In this document: piece after piece, positions 5,611 through 12,760 of the stretch
Layout: each line of letters begins with the position of its first letter
Numbering within the stretch: position 1 is the stretch's first letter
Assembly: GCA_934179675.1 (NCBI GenBank)
Contig: CAKPQS010000024.1
Span: 1 to 18,452, forward strand
Length of the DNA: 18,452 bases
Source: an uncultured Bacilli bacterium
Lineage (GTDB): Bacteria > Bacillota_I > Bacilli_A > RF39 > UBA660
Reading direction: 5' to 3'
Notes under the pieces: generated by a model
Told to the model about the DNA's origin: nothing
Databases searched by the model: none
Seen by the model: only the letters and a program-made list of their open reading frames with translations
Position numbers and translations under genes: made by a program

Positions 5611-6762
5611 ATGAATGAATATAAAAAAATGTCTAATGGACCATTAAATTTTTATTTAAAACCAGAATATATTTATTTACCTCTTTTTATAGCTGGATCA
5701 AATGATATAACATTACTTGTAAAAAAAGGTGATTATGTATATAAAGGTGATGCTGTTGCACGAAAAAGAGATGAAACTAAATTAAATATATATTCTTGTA
5801 TATCAGGAACAATAGAAGATATTCAAGAAAAACTATATCATAATAAAACTATAGTAAAATGTTTAAAAATTAAAAATGATTTTAAAGAAGCATATAGATA
5901 TAAAAGAAATGAAAATAAAAATTTTAATTTAACATTAGATGAATTTATAAACAATTTAAAAAAATATTCTATTTATGAAAATGATAAAATTATATATAAA
6001 TTATTTAATAAACGCTACAAAAATATTGTTATTGACTCTAAAGATGATACATATATAACAGCATCAAGTGCCTTAATAAAAGCACATCCTGATGAAATAC
6101 TTGATCTATTAGATAACATGTTAAAAATAACAGGATCAGAAGAATGTATCATATTATTAGATGAAAATGATAATATAAGTAAAAATGCTTTAAATAATTA
6201 TATTGGTACTTATGATAGAATTAAAATTATGCATAACTATAAAGAAAACAATGATTTAAAATTAAATATTTCAACAATATATTCTATTTATGAAGCAATA
6301 AGATACGATATTCCATTCATGCAAAAAATTATAACTATAAGTGGAAATGGTATTAAAAATCCTTGTAACATATTAATTAAAAATGGAACAAATGCTAGAG
6401 ATTTAATAGAATATATTGGTGGATTTAAAAGATTTAATAAAAAAAATATGTTTTTAATATCTGGAGGAGCATTAAAAGGAATATCAATGCCTACAGATGA
6501 CTATATTTTAGGACTAGATACAAATGGAATAACTGTTTTAAGAGCAAATTTCGATTTAGAAGAAAAACCATGTATTAGATGTGGAAAATGTATAAGTATT
6601 TGTCCTAAAGGATTAAATCCATTATTAATATTGCACTCAAAAAATCCTCAAAAATTGAATATTAATTTATGTGATGATTGTGGTTTATGTTCTTATATAT
6701 GCCCATCAAATAGAAATCTAAAAGAAAGAATTAGAAAGGCGAAAGAAAATGAACGAATTTAA
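5611..6762 (+). CDS. rnfC: RnfC-like flavin/iron-sulfur subunit (divergent)
   Basis: A 383-residue soluble protein. RnfC in the Rnf complex takes electrons between NADH and ferredoxin chains at the inner membrane face. Visible are a barrel-sandwich segment (about 33-71: KKGDYVYKGDAVA, YSCISGTIEDI), the SLBB-like region ITISGNGIKNPCNILIKNGT, and GGALKG near 285. Two [4Fe-4S] motifs follow: Cys321/324/327/331 (CIRCGKCISICPKG) and Cys354/357/360/364 (CDDCGLCSYICPSN). It is odd that parts normally conserved for NADH/flavin binding look altered. The usual GxECEPY-type motif reads SKDDTY, and the usual YPxGxEKQLI stretch is absent between IKIMHNY and ISTIYSIYEAI. It is shorter than typical RnfC. 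It overlaps rnfD by 14 bases. No rnfG, rnfE, rnfA or rnfB follows, so a role in a full Rnf pump is not shown. Confidence 0.8.
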   Translation: MNEYKKMSNGPLNFYLKPEYIYLPLFIAGSNDITLLVKKGDYVYKGDAVARKRDETKLNIYSCISGTIEDIQEKLYHNKTIVKCLKIKNDFKEAYRYKRNENKNFNLTLDEFINNLKKYSIYENDKIIYKLFNKRYKNIVIDSKDDTYITASSALIKAHPDEILDLLDNMLKITGSEECIILLDENDNISKNALNNYIGTYDRIKIMHNYKENNDLKLNISTIYSIYEAIRYDIPFMQKIITISGNGIKNPCNILIKNGTNARDLIEYIGGFKRFNKKNMFLISGGALKGISMPTDDYILGLDTNGITVLRANFDLEEKPCIRCGKCISICPKGLNPLLILHSKNPQKLNINLCDDCGLCSYICPSNRNLKERIRKAKENERI

Positions 6763-7639
6763 AGAATATACAGGTCCTTTTGTCCATAGTAAAGAAACAT
6801 ATAAAAAAATAATGATGAGTTATTTAATAGTCTTTATTCCTTTTTTAGCTTATGCTTTATATAAAAATGGTCTTCAAGCATTAAAAATAATATTTATACC
6901 ATTTATAATAGTATTATTATTAGAGCTAATATTTTCTCTTAAAGATAAGAATTTTAAAAAAATAATAAAAGAAAATTTTGAAATATTTGGAATATTATAT
7001 TTTCCATTTTTATTAAATATTAATACACCAATTTATATAATAATTATATCAACAGTTATAGGATATATATTTCATAAACTAATATTCAAAAAATGGTATA
7101 GTTTAACAATTCTATCCTATTTAGTATATATAATAATAAATATAATAGTGTGTAAAGGTCAATATTTAGAAATAATACCAATGAATCCAATTGATTATAA
7201 TTTTCTAATAACAAGTAATAAAGGATTTTCAAATCTTTTATTAAACGGTTCTGAATTAATGTGTCCTTTAATATCAATACTAGCATTTATTTATTTATAC
7301 ATAAAAAAAGATATTAAATATCAAATAACAATATCTTCTTTATTAACAATAATTATAATAACATTATTAATAGGTTTAATAAATGATAGTGTTTGGTTTC
7401 CAATATATTTTATACTAACAGGAGGTACAATATTTATTACAACAATACTAGCAACAGATTTTTATAGTCCAGCGACAAAAAAAGGAAAAATATTTTATGG
7501 GATATTTATTGGTATTACATTAACAATATTAAGATTTATATCACCATATAACGTAGCACCATTTTCAATTTTTCTTGCAAATACATTTTCATTTGCATTT
7601 GATTACTTGAGTGCATTTATAGAAAGGAAAAAAATATGA
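6749..7639 (+). CDS. rnfD: RnfD-like membrane subunit
   Basis: A 296-residue membrane protein with about eight to nine helices, of the RnfD/NqrB family that carries FMN and helps move ions. The best-conserved part is the end: GGTIFITTILATDFYSPATKKG, a helix, then APFSIFLANTF and AFDYL, matching the family's ATDPxS and MN...D patterns. In known RnfD/NqrB, FMN is bound to a Thr in an S-G-A-T motif. I cannot find that motif here; the expected loop reads LLNGSELMCPL. Its ATG lies within the end of rnfC and its stop overlaps nfo by an ATGA junction, so the three are translated as a unit. A flavin-less or repurposed RnfC/RnfD pair is inferred. Confidence 0.75.
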   Translation: MNEFKEYTGPFVHSKETYKKIMMSYLIVFIPFLAYALYKNGLQALKIIFIPFIIVLLLELIFSLKDKNFKKIIKENFEIFGILYFPFLLNINTPIYIIIISTVIGYIFHKLIFKKWYSLTILSYLVYIIINIIVCKGQYLEIIPMNPIDYNFLITSNKGFSNLLLNGSELMCPLISILAFIYLYIKKDIKYQITISSLLTIIIITLLIGLINDSVWFPIYFILTGGTIFITTILATDFYSPATKKGKIFYGIFIGITLTILRFISPYNVAPFSIFLANTFSFAFDYLSAFIERKKI

Positions 7640-8493
7640 ATTTAATAATAGGATCTCATGTATCATTTACTAAAGATACACAACTTTTAGGAAGTTTAAA
7701 TGAAGCTTTATCATATAATGCAAATACATTTATGTTTTATACAGGAGCACCACAAAATACAAATAGATGTTCTATTAACAAAGAACTAACTATTGAAGCA
7801 CAACAAAAAATGAAAGAAAATAATATTGATATAAAAAATATTATAATACATGCTCCATATATTATAAATCTTGCTAATATTAATAATATGGATTTTAATA
7901 TTCGTTTTTTACAAGAAGAAATAAACAGAGCAAGTGAATTAAATGTAACCAAAATAGTTTTGCACCCTGGGAGTCATATTGGTAAAGGAATAGAATCTGG
8001 AATAAATAATATTGTAAATGCACTTAATCAAATCGATTTTAAAAATATTGTAGTTTTACTTGAAACAATGGCTGGTAAAGGAACAGAATGTGGTGTGAAT
8101 ATTACAGAATTAAAACAAATAATCGATAATATAAAAGATAAAGAACATATTGGTATATGTTTAGATACATGTCATTTAAATGATTCGGGGATTGATATAA
8201 ATAATTTTGATAAATATTTAGATGAATTTGATAAATTGATTGGTATTGATAAAATAGGATGTATTCATATTAATGACAGTAAAAATCCTATAAATTCTCA
8301 TAAAGATAGACATGAAAACATTGGTTTTGGAACTATTGGATTCGAAAATTTAATAAATGTTATTTATAATGAGAGATTAAAAAACATACCTAAAATATTA
8401 GAAACACCTTATATAAATAAAAAAGCTCCTTATAAAGAAGAAATAGAAATGATAAGAAAAAAAGAATTTAATTCAAATATGATGAATATTTAG
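7636..8493 (+). CDS. nfo: Endonuclease IV (AP endonuclease)
   Basis: A 285-residue TIM-barrel repair enzyme that cuts DNA 5' to abasic sites using a trinuclear zinc centre. All family metal-ligand boxes are visible in order: GSHVS near the start, IIHAPYIINLAN, VLHPGSH, LLETMAGKGTE, GICLDTCHLNDSG, CIHINDSKN, then SHKDRHENIGFGTIG and ILETP. Length is typical (about 280-300). The ATG overlaps the rnfD stop and has AAAGG upstream. The neighbour DUF2624-like gene is also next to nfo in Bacillus (yqfS-yqfT), but here it is convergent and overlaps the last 26 bases. The transcript probably ends at a hairpin inside that gene. Confidence 0.96.
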   Translation: MNLIIGSHVSFTKDTQLLGSLNEALSYNANTFMFYTGAPQNTNRCSINKELTIEAQQKMKENNIDIKNIIIHAPYIINLANINNMDFNIRFLQEEINRASELNVTKIVLHPGSHIGKGIESGINNIVNALNQIDFKNIVVLLETMAGKGTECGVNITELKQIIDNIKDKEHIGICLDTCHLNDSGIDINNFDKYLDEFDKLIGIDKIGCIHINDSKNPINSHKDRHENIGFGTIGFENLINVIYNERLKNIPKILETPYINKKAPYKEEIEMIRKKEFNSNMMNI

Positions 8494-8734
8494 ATTTAAA
8501 TTCTATATATAACTTCTCTATTTTATTTACAGTTTCTAAAGGAAATTTATTTTTTAAATCATTAAAAATTAATTCAGGATTACCATATATTAAAATATGG
8601 TAATTTTTTTTTATTACATTTAAAATATACTCTACTTCATTATCATTTAAAATGATATCATTTTTTAAAGCAAAATTTTTAACATCAATATTCTTCATAT
8701 TATATATATAATTTTCAATCATTTTTTTAATCAT
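8468..8734 (-). CDS. DUF2624-like small protein (YqfT-like)
   Basis: An 88-residue, Lys/Asn/Ile-rich, helical protein with no signal or membrane segment. The pattern of a helix, the NDIILNDNEVEYILNVIKK stretch, an LIYGNPELIF turn and a final amphipathic helix fits the DUF2624 family, whose Bacillus member YqfT sits beside nfo. Function is unknown. GGTGATCAA before the ATG at 8734 supports the start. It is antisense to, and overlaps, the last 26 bases of nfo. Its coding sequence also contains, on the other strand, a strong terminator for the nfo operon. Identification is based on size, pattern and neighbourhood. Confidence 0.6.
   Translation of the reverse strand: MIKKMIENYIYNMKNIDVKNFALKNDIILNDNEVEYILNVIKKNYHILIYGNPELIFNDLKNKFPLETVNKIEKLYIEFKSKYSSYLN
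8579..8612 (+). terminator. Intrinsic terminator for rnfC-rnfD-nfo inside the DUF2624 gene
   Basis: ATTACCATAT (8579-8588) and ATATGGTAAT (8595-8604) form a perfect 10-bp stem with a six-base loop, followed by a T run to 8612. This is among the cleanest terminators in the window. It lies about 86 bases past the nfo stop and entirely within the coding sequence of the convergent gene. Confidence 0.85.
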
Positions 8735-8803
8735 TTGATCACCATTTAAATATATGCCGTATAAATTTATAAATGCAAATCAAAATAATAATAGGAGAAT
8801 TAT

Positions 8804-10612
8804 ATGAAAAAAAAATTTCAAGTATTAAAAATAACTATTTTTTTAGTTTTTATAATAATAACAACTAAATTATTTTTTGTTCAAATAATTGATAAAAATA
8901 AATATATAAGTTATGTTTACAATAATACCCATACATTTTGGTATAGTCCATCTGTACCTAGAGGTAAAATATATGATCGCAATAATAAAATAATTGTTGA
9001 TAATGAAGCTATTAAAACATTATATTATATAAAAAATTCTGAAAACACATTAAAAAAAGAAATTGAAATAGCTTATAATCTTGCTAAAAATATTGATATA
9101 GATTATACAACTTTATCAAAAAATAATTATGAAAATTTTTTAAAAATATCTAAATATAATGATGATGAATTAACTAAAAAAACAGCTTATATTTATTATT
9201 TAATGAATACAGGATATTCTTTTGCTCCAAAATTAATAAAAAAAGATATAAATGATAAAGAATATGTATATTTAATATCTGCTAATTTAAATGGTATATT
9301 AGTTAATAATGATTGGAAAAGAAAATATGAATCATCATTTAAAAGTTTGATTGGCAATATAGCAAGTATTCCATATGAAAATAAAGCATATTATTTAAAT
9401 AATGGTTATAGTTTAAGTGATAAAGTAGGAGTTAGTTATTTGGAAAAAATATATGAGAATACTTTAAAAGGGCATAAAAGTAAATATGAAATAAAAGATG
9501 GTAATTTAATACTTATTGAGCCAGGAAAAAAAGGAAATGATATTTATTTAACAATAGATATTGATTTACAAAATTATTTAGATAATTTGTTAGAAGAAGA
9601 ATTAATAAAAACAAAAAAAGAATATAATACTAAATATTTTAATAAAATATTTGTTGTTATTGTTGATCCTAATAATGGTGACATTTTAGCAATATCAGGT
9701 AAACAAATAATAAAAACAACTACAGGATATAAAGTATACGATTATACACCTGGAACATTTTTAAATTCTTATACATCAGGATCAGTTGTAAAAGGAGCTT
9801 CACATATTGTAGGATATAATACTAATAGTTTAAAAATTGGTGAAAAAAGATATGATACATGTTTAAAAATTGGAACAATAAATAAATGTTCTTGGACCTA
9901 TTTGGGCTACATAAATGATATTGATGCCTTAAAATATTCATCAAACACTTATCAATTTAGAACAGCAATTAATGTAGGAAAAGGTAAATATGAATATAAT
10001 AAACCATTATCAATTGATAAAAATGCTTTTAATATATATCGTAAAGTATTTAATTCATTTGGATTAGGTAGTAAAACAGGAATTGAATTTGATGAAGTAA
10101 CAGGTATAAAAGGTACAAGTACTCTACCCGGTTTTTTACTTGATTTAGCAATTGGACAATATGATACTTATACTCCTATTGAACTTGCTCAATATATAAG
10201 TAGTTTAGCGGTTGGTAAAAGATATAAATTAAAAATTGTTAAAAAAATAAATGATAAAATAATAGAAGATACTGTTTTAAATGAAATTGAAACAGAAAAA
10301 AAATATTTAGATCGTGTTAAATTAGGTTTTAGAGAAGCAGCAATTAATGGACTTGGTGTTAATTATATATATTATAAAGGTGCTGGCAAAACAGGAACTG
10401 CAGAAACATTTACTGATTCCAATAATGATGGTATTGTAGATACACCAACAATTAATAAAACTTTTGTGGGCTATTTTCCTTATGATAGTCCTAAATATGC
10501 TTTTTCAATAGTTGCGCCTGATATATCATTTGGTAATAGTTATGGAAGTAATATAAATCAAAGAATTTCTTATAATATAACAAAAAAAATATATGAAATG
10601 TATTTAAAATAA
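8804..10612 (+). CDS. Class B penicillin-binding protein, PBP2/PbpA-like transpeptidase
   Basis: A 602-residue peptidoglycan DD-transpeptidase anchored by one N-terminal helix (about 7-28). The PBP dimerisation region begins at SVPRGKIYDRN. Catalytic motifs are present: S327-V-V-K330 in SGSVVKGAS, SSN near 379-381, and K529-T-G in AGKTGTAETF. The SGSVVKGA form and the absence of PASTA repeats favour the rod-shape PbpA/PbpH (PBP2) group over SpoVD, but with sporulation neighbours a spore-specific role remains possible. Just after KTG there is DSNNDGIVD, a calcium-loop-like insert resembling the repeats in the large surface protein of this window. AGGAG lies six bases before the ATG. YabG follows after 43 bases with no terminator, so cotranscription is possible. 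Confidence 0.93.
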   Translation: MKKKFQVLKITIFLVFIIITTKLFFVQIIDKNKYISYVYNNTHTFWYSPSVPRGKIYDRNNKIIVDNEAIKTLYYIKNSENTLKKEIEIAYNLAKNIDIDYTTLSKNNYENFLKISKYNDDELTKKTAYIYYLMNTGYSFAPKLIKKDINDKEYVYLISANLNGILVNNDWKRKYESSFKSLIGNIASIPYENKAYYLNNGYSLSDKVGVSYLEKIYENTLKGHKSKYEIKDGNLILIEPGKKGNDIYLTIDIDLQNYLDNLLEEELIKTKKEYNTKYFNKIFVVIVDPNNGDILAISGKQIIKTTTGYKVYDYTPGTFLNSYTSGSVVKGASHIVGYNTNSLKIGEKRYDTCLKIGTINKCSWTYLGYINDIDALKYSSNTYQFRTAINVGKGKYEYNKPLSIDKNAFNIYRKVFNSFGLGSKTGIEFDEVTGIKGTSTLPGFLLDLAIGQYDTYTPIELAQYISSLAVGKRYKLKIVKKINDKIIEDTVLNEIETEKKYLDRVKLGFREAAINGLGVNYIYYKGAGKTGTAETFTDSNNDGIVDTPTINKTFVGYFPYDSPKYAFSIVAPDISFGNSYGSNINQRISYNITKKIYEMYLK

Positions 10613-10662
10613 ACATATAAAATAATATTAAACATATATTTAAATGGTGATTTATATGTTTA
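10610..10662 (+). promoter_or_regulatory. Direct/inverted repeats folding the yabG start region
   Basis: TAAACATATA occurs at 10610-10619 and again at 10629-10638. Its exact complement TATATGTTTA lies at 10653-10662 and contains the yabG ATG. The nearer copy forms a 10-bp hairpin with the GGTGA ribosome site in its 14-base loop; the farther copy offers an alternative fold. The first repeat includes the PBP stop codon. Translational control is inferred. Confidence 0.45.
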
Positions 10663-11399
10663 AGGAAGGAGATTTCGTTAGTAGATATTCTTATGATAAT
10701 GATATTGTTTTTATAATAACAAAAATAGAAAATAATAATTATATTTTAAAGGGTGCAAATGAAAGACTAGTTGCTGATGCACCTATTGAAGATTTAAAAA
10801 AAGAAAATGAAGCAAGAGAAAATTTTACAGCATGTAAACCTAAACTAGAAGAACGCGAAGATTATTTTTATATGCCTGGTAAAATATTACATATAGATGC
10901 TGATATGGATTATTTAAATAGATGTTTAAAATACTATAAAGATGCTAGTATCTGGGCTACTGGAAAATGTATAAATGAAAATGAAATAAAGTATAAAATA
11001 AAAGATTTAATAATAGAATTTAGTCCTAATATTGTTGTAATAACTGGTCATGATGCTTATAATAAAAATAAAAATATTTATAAAAATAGTCAAAATTTTG
11101 CTGATGCAATAAGAGAAGCTCGAAGTTATGAAAAAAGTCATGAAAAATTAATTATTATAGCTGGTGCTTGTCAATCGGATTATGAAGAATTAATAAAGGC
11201 TGGTGCCAATTTTGCTTCAAGTCCTAAAAGGATAAATATTCATGCATTAGATCCAGCAATAATTGCAACTAAAATAAGTATGTCTGATGCAACTAAAGAA
11301 ATTAATTTAAAAGAAATACTCGAAAATACTAAATATGGTTCTGATGGTATTGGTGGTATAATAACCAAAGGAACAATGTATATGGGGTATCCTAGATGA
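10656..11399 (+). CDS. yabG: Sporulation-specific protease YabG
   Basis: A 247-residue cytosolic protein of the YabG family (peptidase U57). In Bacillus subtilis the mother-cell-made protease processes spore coat proteins. An N-terminal SH3-like segment (FKEGDFVSRYSY...IVFIITKI, ILKGANERLVADAP) precedes the conserved core: KILHIDADMDYL, VVITGHDAY, FADAIREAR, IIAGACQSDYEELI, FASSPKRINIHALDP and the terminal GGIITKGTMYMGYPR. It is about 40 residues shorter than the Bacillus protein. I chose the ATG at 10656 rather than 10644 because GGTGA at 10646-10650 is then correctly placed. Its TGA overlaps the veg ATG. The order yabG-veg matches Bacillus. Key catalytic residues are not firmly established, so activity cannot be read off. 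Confidence 0.93.
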   Translation: MFKEGDFVSRYSYDNDIVFIITKIENNNYILKGANERLVADAPIEDLKKENEARENFTACKPKLEEREDYFYMPGKILHIDADMDYLNRCLKYYKDASIWATGKCINENEIKYKIKDLIIEFSPNIVVITGHDAYNKNKNIYKNSQNFADAIREARSYEKSHEKLIIIAGACQSDYEELIKAGANFASSPKRINIHALDPAIIATKISMSDATKEINLKEILENTKYGSDGIGGIITKGTMYMGYPR

Positions 11400-11608
11400 T
11401 CGAAAATGTAAAAAATAACATTGAAGAATTAATAGGAAAACAAGCAATAGTAAAATATAATCTAGGAAGAAATAAATATGAAAAATATAATGGTATTATT
11501 AAAGAAACATATAATAAAATTTTTTTAATTGAAACAAATGGAATAAAAAAATCATTTTCTTATGCAGATGTTTTAACAAAAAATGTAAAAATAAGCATTA
11601 AAAGTTAA
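11396..11608 (+). CDS. veg: Veg protein
   Basis: A 70-residue protein of the Veg family (DUF1021). Family marks are IEELIGKQAIVKYNLGRNKYEKYNGII, then ETYNKIFLIE and SFSYADVLTKNVKI. In Bacillus subtilis Veg is highly expressed and stimulates biofilm gene expression by interfering with SinR. That is notable because a TasA-like/SipW cluster is in the same window. The ATG overlaps the yabG stop in ATGA, so translation is coupled to a sporulation gene here. Bacillus veg instead has its own very strong promoter. It lacks the acidic tail of the Bacillus protein. Confidence 0.93.
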   Translation: MIENVKNNIEELIGKQAIVKYNLGRNKYEKYNGIIKETYNKIFLIETNGIKKSFSYADVLTKNVKISIKS

Positions 11609-11650
11609 AAACTAATTGCCTTTTTTTACCTTTTTTGATATATTTATATT

Positions 11651-11667
11651 GTATAGAATATCTATAC
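11651..11667 (+). promoter_or_regulatory. 17-bp palindrome just before the spoVG ribosome site
   Basis: GTATAGA (11651-11657) and TCTATAC (11661-11667) are perfect arms around ATA, ending one base before the GGAGGGAG ribosome site (11669-11676). It could be a repressor operator or a 5'-UTR hairpin. TATACT at 11663-11668 looks like a -10 but is too close to the start codon to be useful. No sigma-H promoter was identified. Confidence 0.45.
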
Positions 11668-11684
11668 TGGAGGGAGAGATAATC

Positions 11685-11978
11685 TTGGAAATAACAAAAG
11701 TAAATGTATATCCTGTTGAAAAAGAAAATCCAAAATTAAAAGCTTTCGCTGAAGCTTATATTGATGATGGACTTGTAATTACAGGAATACGAATCATTAA
11801 TGGTCAAAAAGGTTTATTTGTTGCAATGCCTGACCGTAAAGAAAACAAAAAAGAAGGAGAAGAAGGATATCAAAAACATCGTGATATCGTCCATCCAATT
11901 AATAGCGAAGTTAGAAAAATGTTCACTGATGCTATTTTAGCAAAATATAATGAAGTAATTGCAGAAAAAGAAAATTAA
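11685..11978 (+). CDS. spoVG: SpoVG RNA/DNA-binding regulator, TTG start
   Basis: A 97-residue SpoVG-family protein. It is a small site-specific nucleic-acid-binding regulator acting in sporulation, septation and virulence gene control in Firmicutes. Family features are EITKVNVYPV, LKAFAEAYIDDGLVITGIRI, GLFVAMPDRK and HRDIVHPINSEVRKMF. The residues EGEEGYQKHR form a slightly longer loop than in Bacillus. The start is TTG at 11685 with GGAGGGAG upstream; the in-frame ATG at 11616 would add 23 unrelated hydrophobic residues. veg lies 76 bases upstream. In Bacillus spoVG is followed by glmU, whereas here it meets a convergent secretion-like cluster. Confidence 0.96.
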   Translation: MEITKVNVYPVEKENPKLKAFAEAYIDDGLVITGIRIINGQKGLFVAMPDRKENKKEGEEGYQKHRDIVHPINSEVRKMFTDAILAKYNEVIAEKEN

Positions 11979-11995
11979 GAGCTTATGCTCTTTTT
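11977..11995 (+). terminator. Terminator after spoVG
   Basis: AAGAGC (11977-11982), loop TTAT, GCTCTT (11987-11992), followed by more Ts to 11995. The first arm begins within the spoVG stop codon (11976-11978). Confidence 0.8.
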
Positions 11996-12002
11996 ATTAT
12001 AC

Positions 12003-12027
12003 AAAAAATTCCTATTTCTAGGAATTT
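12003..12027 (-). terminator. Terminator after the lipoprotein gene
   Basis: AAATTCCTA (12006-12014) and TAGGAATTT (12019-12027) form a perfect 9-bp stem with a four-base loop. On the minus strand a T run (12008-12003) follows. The arm overlaps two bases of the lipoprotein stop codon. Confidence 0.8.
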
Positions 12028-12760
12028 AAAATTTATTTTTATTTTCATATACTTTTTTAATATATTTATATACAAAATAGCCTACAATAACAAGAATCAA
12101 TATTACAAGTATAATATAAACAACTGTCATATTAATTTTTGTTCCAATGGTGTTAATATTTAATGCATATAAACTATCAACATCATATTGTAAAAGTATA
12201 TCTTTTTCTGTTGTATCTTTATTTATATACCAAGTATAAATATTTTTATTTTTATCAATATTATCAGCATTATTATCTAACACTTTATAAGGTAATTCAA
12301 TAGTAATTGTACTATTATCTACTTGCATACCTATTGAATCATATTTATATTCAATACTATCTTTCTTTAATCCTTTAGCTGATAGAGTTACAATATTTTT
12401 ATCCAAATTAATACTAAAATTATTATATAATTCCTTTATTAATAAATTAGAATTATATGAAGCAACACCATCAAATGTTCTAGCTACTCTAATACCTTTA
12501 TAATTAGCAGATTGAATATCTGTTATTTTATAACTAGAATAGGCCATTGTATTTAATTTACCACGAGCTTGTTTCCTCAAACTTTCAACAATATCAAAAC
12601 TTTCGCCACCATCTTCTGAATTATAAGTTGAATCACCATTTGGCAAATATTTTAATAAATCACATTTTTCAACATATTTATTATCATTTGTGATTTTTAA
12701 ACTATAATCTATCCTACAACCAGATAATAATAAACATAAAATAATTATAATTATTTTCAT
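12026..12760 (-). CDS. Lipoprotein with C-terminal membrane helix
   Basis: A 244-residue exported protein. A short signal peptide ends in the lipobox LLSGC with Cys15 as the lipidation site. A soluble outer domain of about 190 residues has several beta-strand patterns (YSLKITNDNKYVEKCDLLKYL, GIRVARTFDG, TITIELPYKVL, TWYINKD). A membrane helix (about 210-232) and a Lys-rich tail follow. The layout recalls LppM/DUF3153-type proteins, but I cannot confirm the family. It is translationally coupled to the giant hydrolase by an ATGA overlap, which argues for a shared role at the secretion channel or wall. ATG at 12760 is preferred over GTG at 12769 because AGAAGGG is correctly spaced. Double anchoring by lipid and helix is unusual. 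Confidence 0.75.
   Translation of the reverse strand: MKIIIIILCLLLSGCRIDYSLKITNDNKYVEKCDLLKYLPNGDSTYNSEDGGESFDIVESLRKQARGKLNTMAYSSYKITDIQSANYKGIRVARTFDGVASYNSNLLIKELYNNFSINLDKNIVTLSAKGLKKDSIEYKYDSIGMQVDNSTITIELPYKVLDNNADNIDKNKNIYTWYINKDTTEKDILLQYDVDSLYALNINTIGTKINMTVVYIILVILILVIVGYFVYKYIKKVYENKNKF

Noticed and set aside
8735..8803. Promoter for the PBP gene (TTGATC...TATAAA)
   Set aside because: Spacing is 19 bases and the -35-like box overlaps the divergent gene's ribosome site; too weak to list in such AT-rich DNA.
10612..10656. Possible sigma-K or sigma-E promoter (CATATA-like boxes) before yabG
   Set aside because: CATA boxes have wrong spacing to the rest of the consensus and no matching -35; the same bases are better explained as the direct repeat and hairpin arm.
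11616..11684. Upstream ATG extending SpoVG by 23 residues
   Set aside because: The extension is hydrophobic and unlike SpoVG, lacks a ribosome site, and would translate through the palindrome and GGAGGGAG that fit the TTG at 11685.
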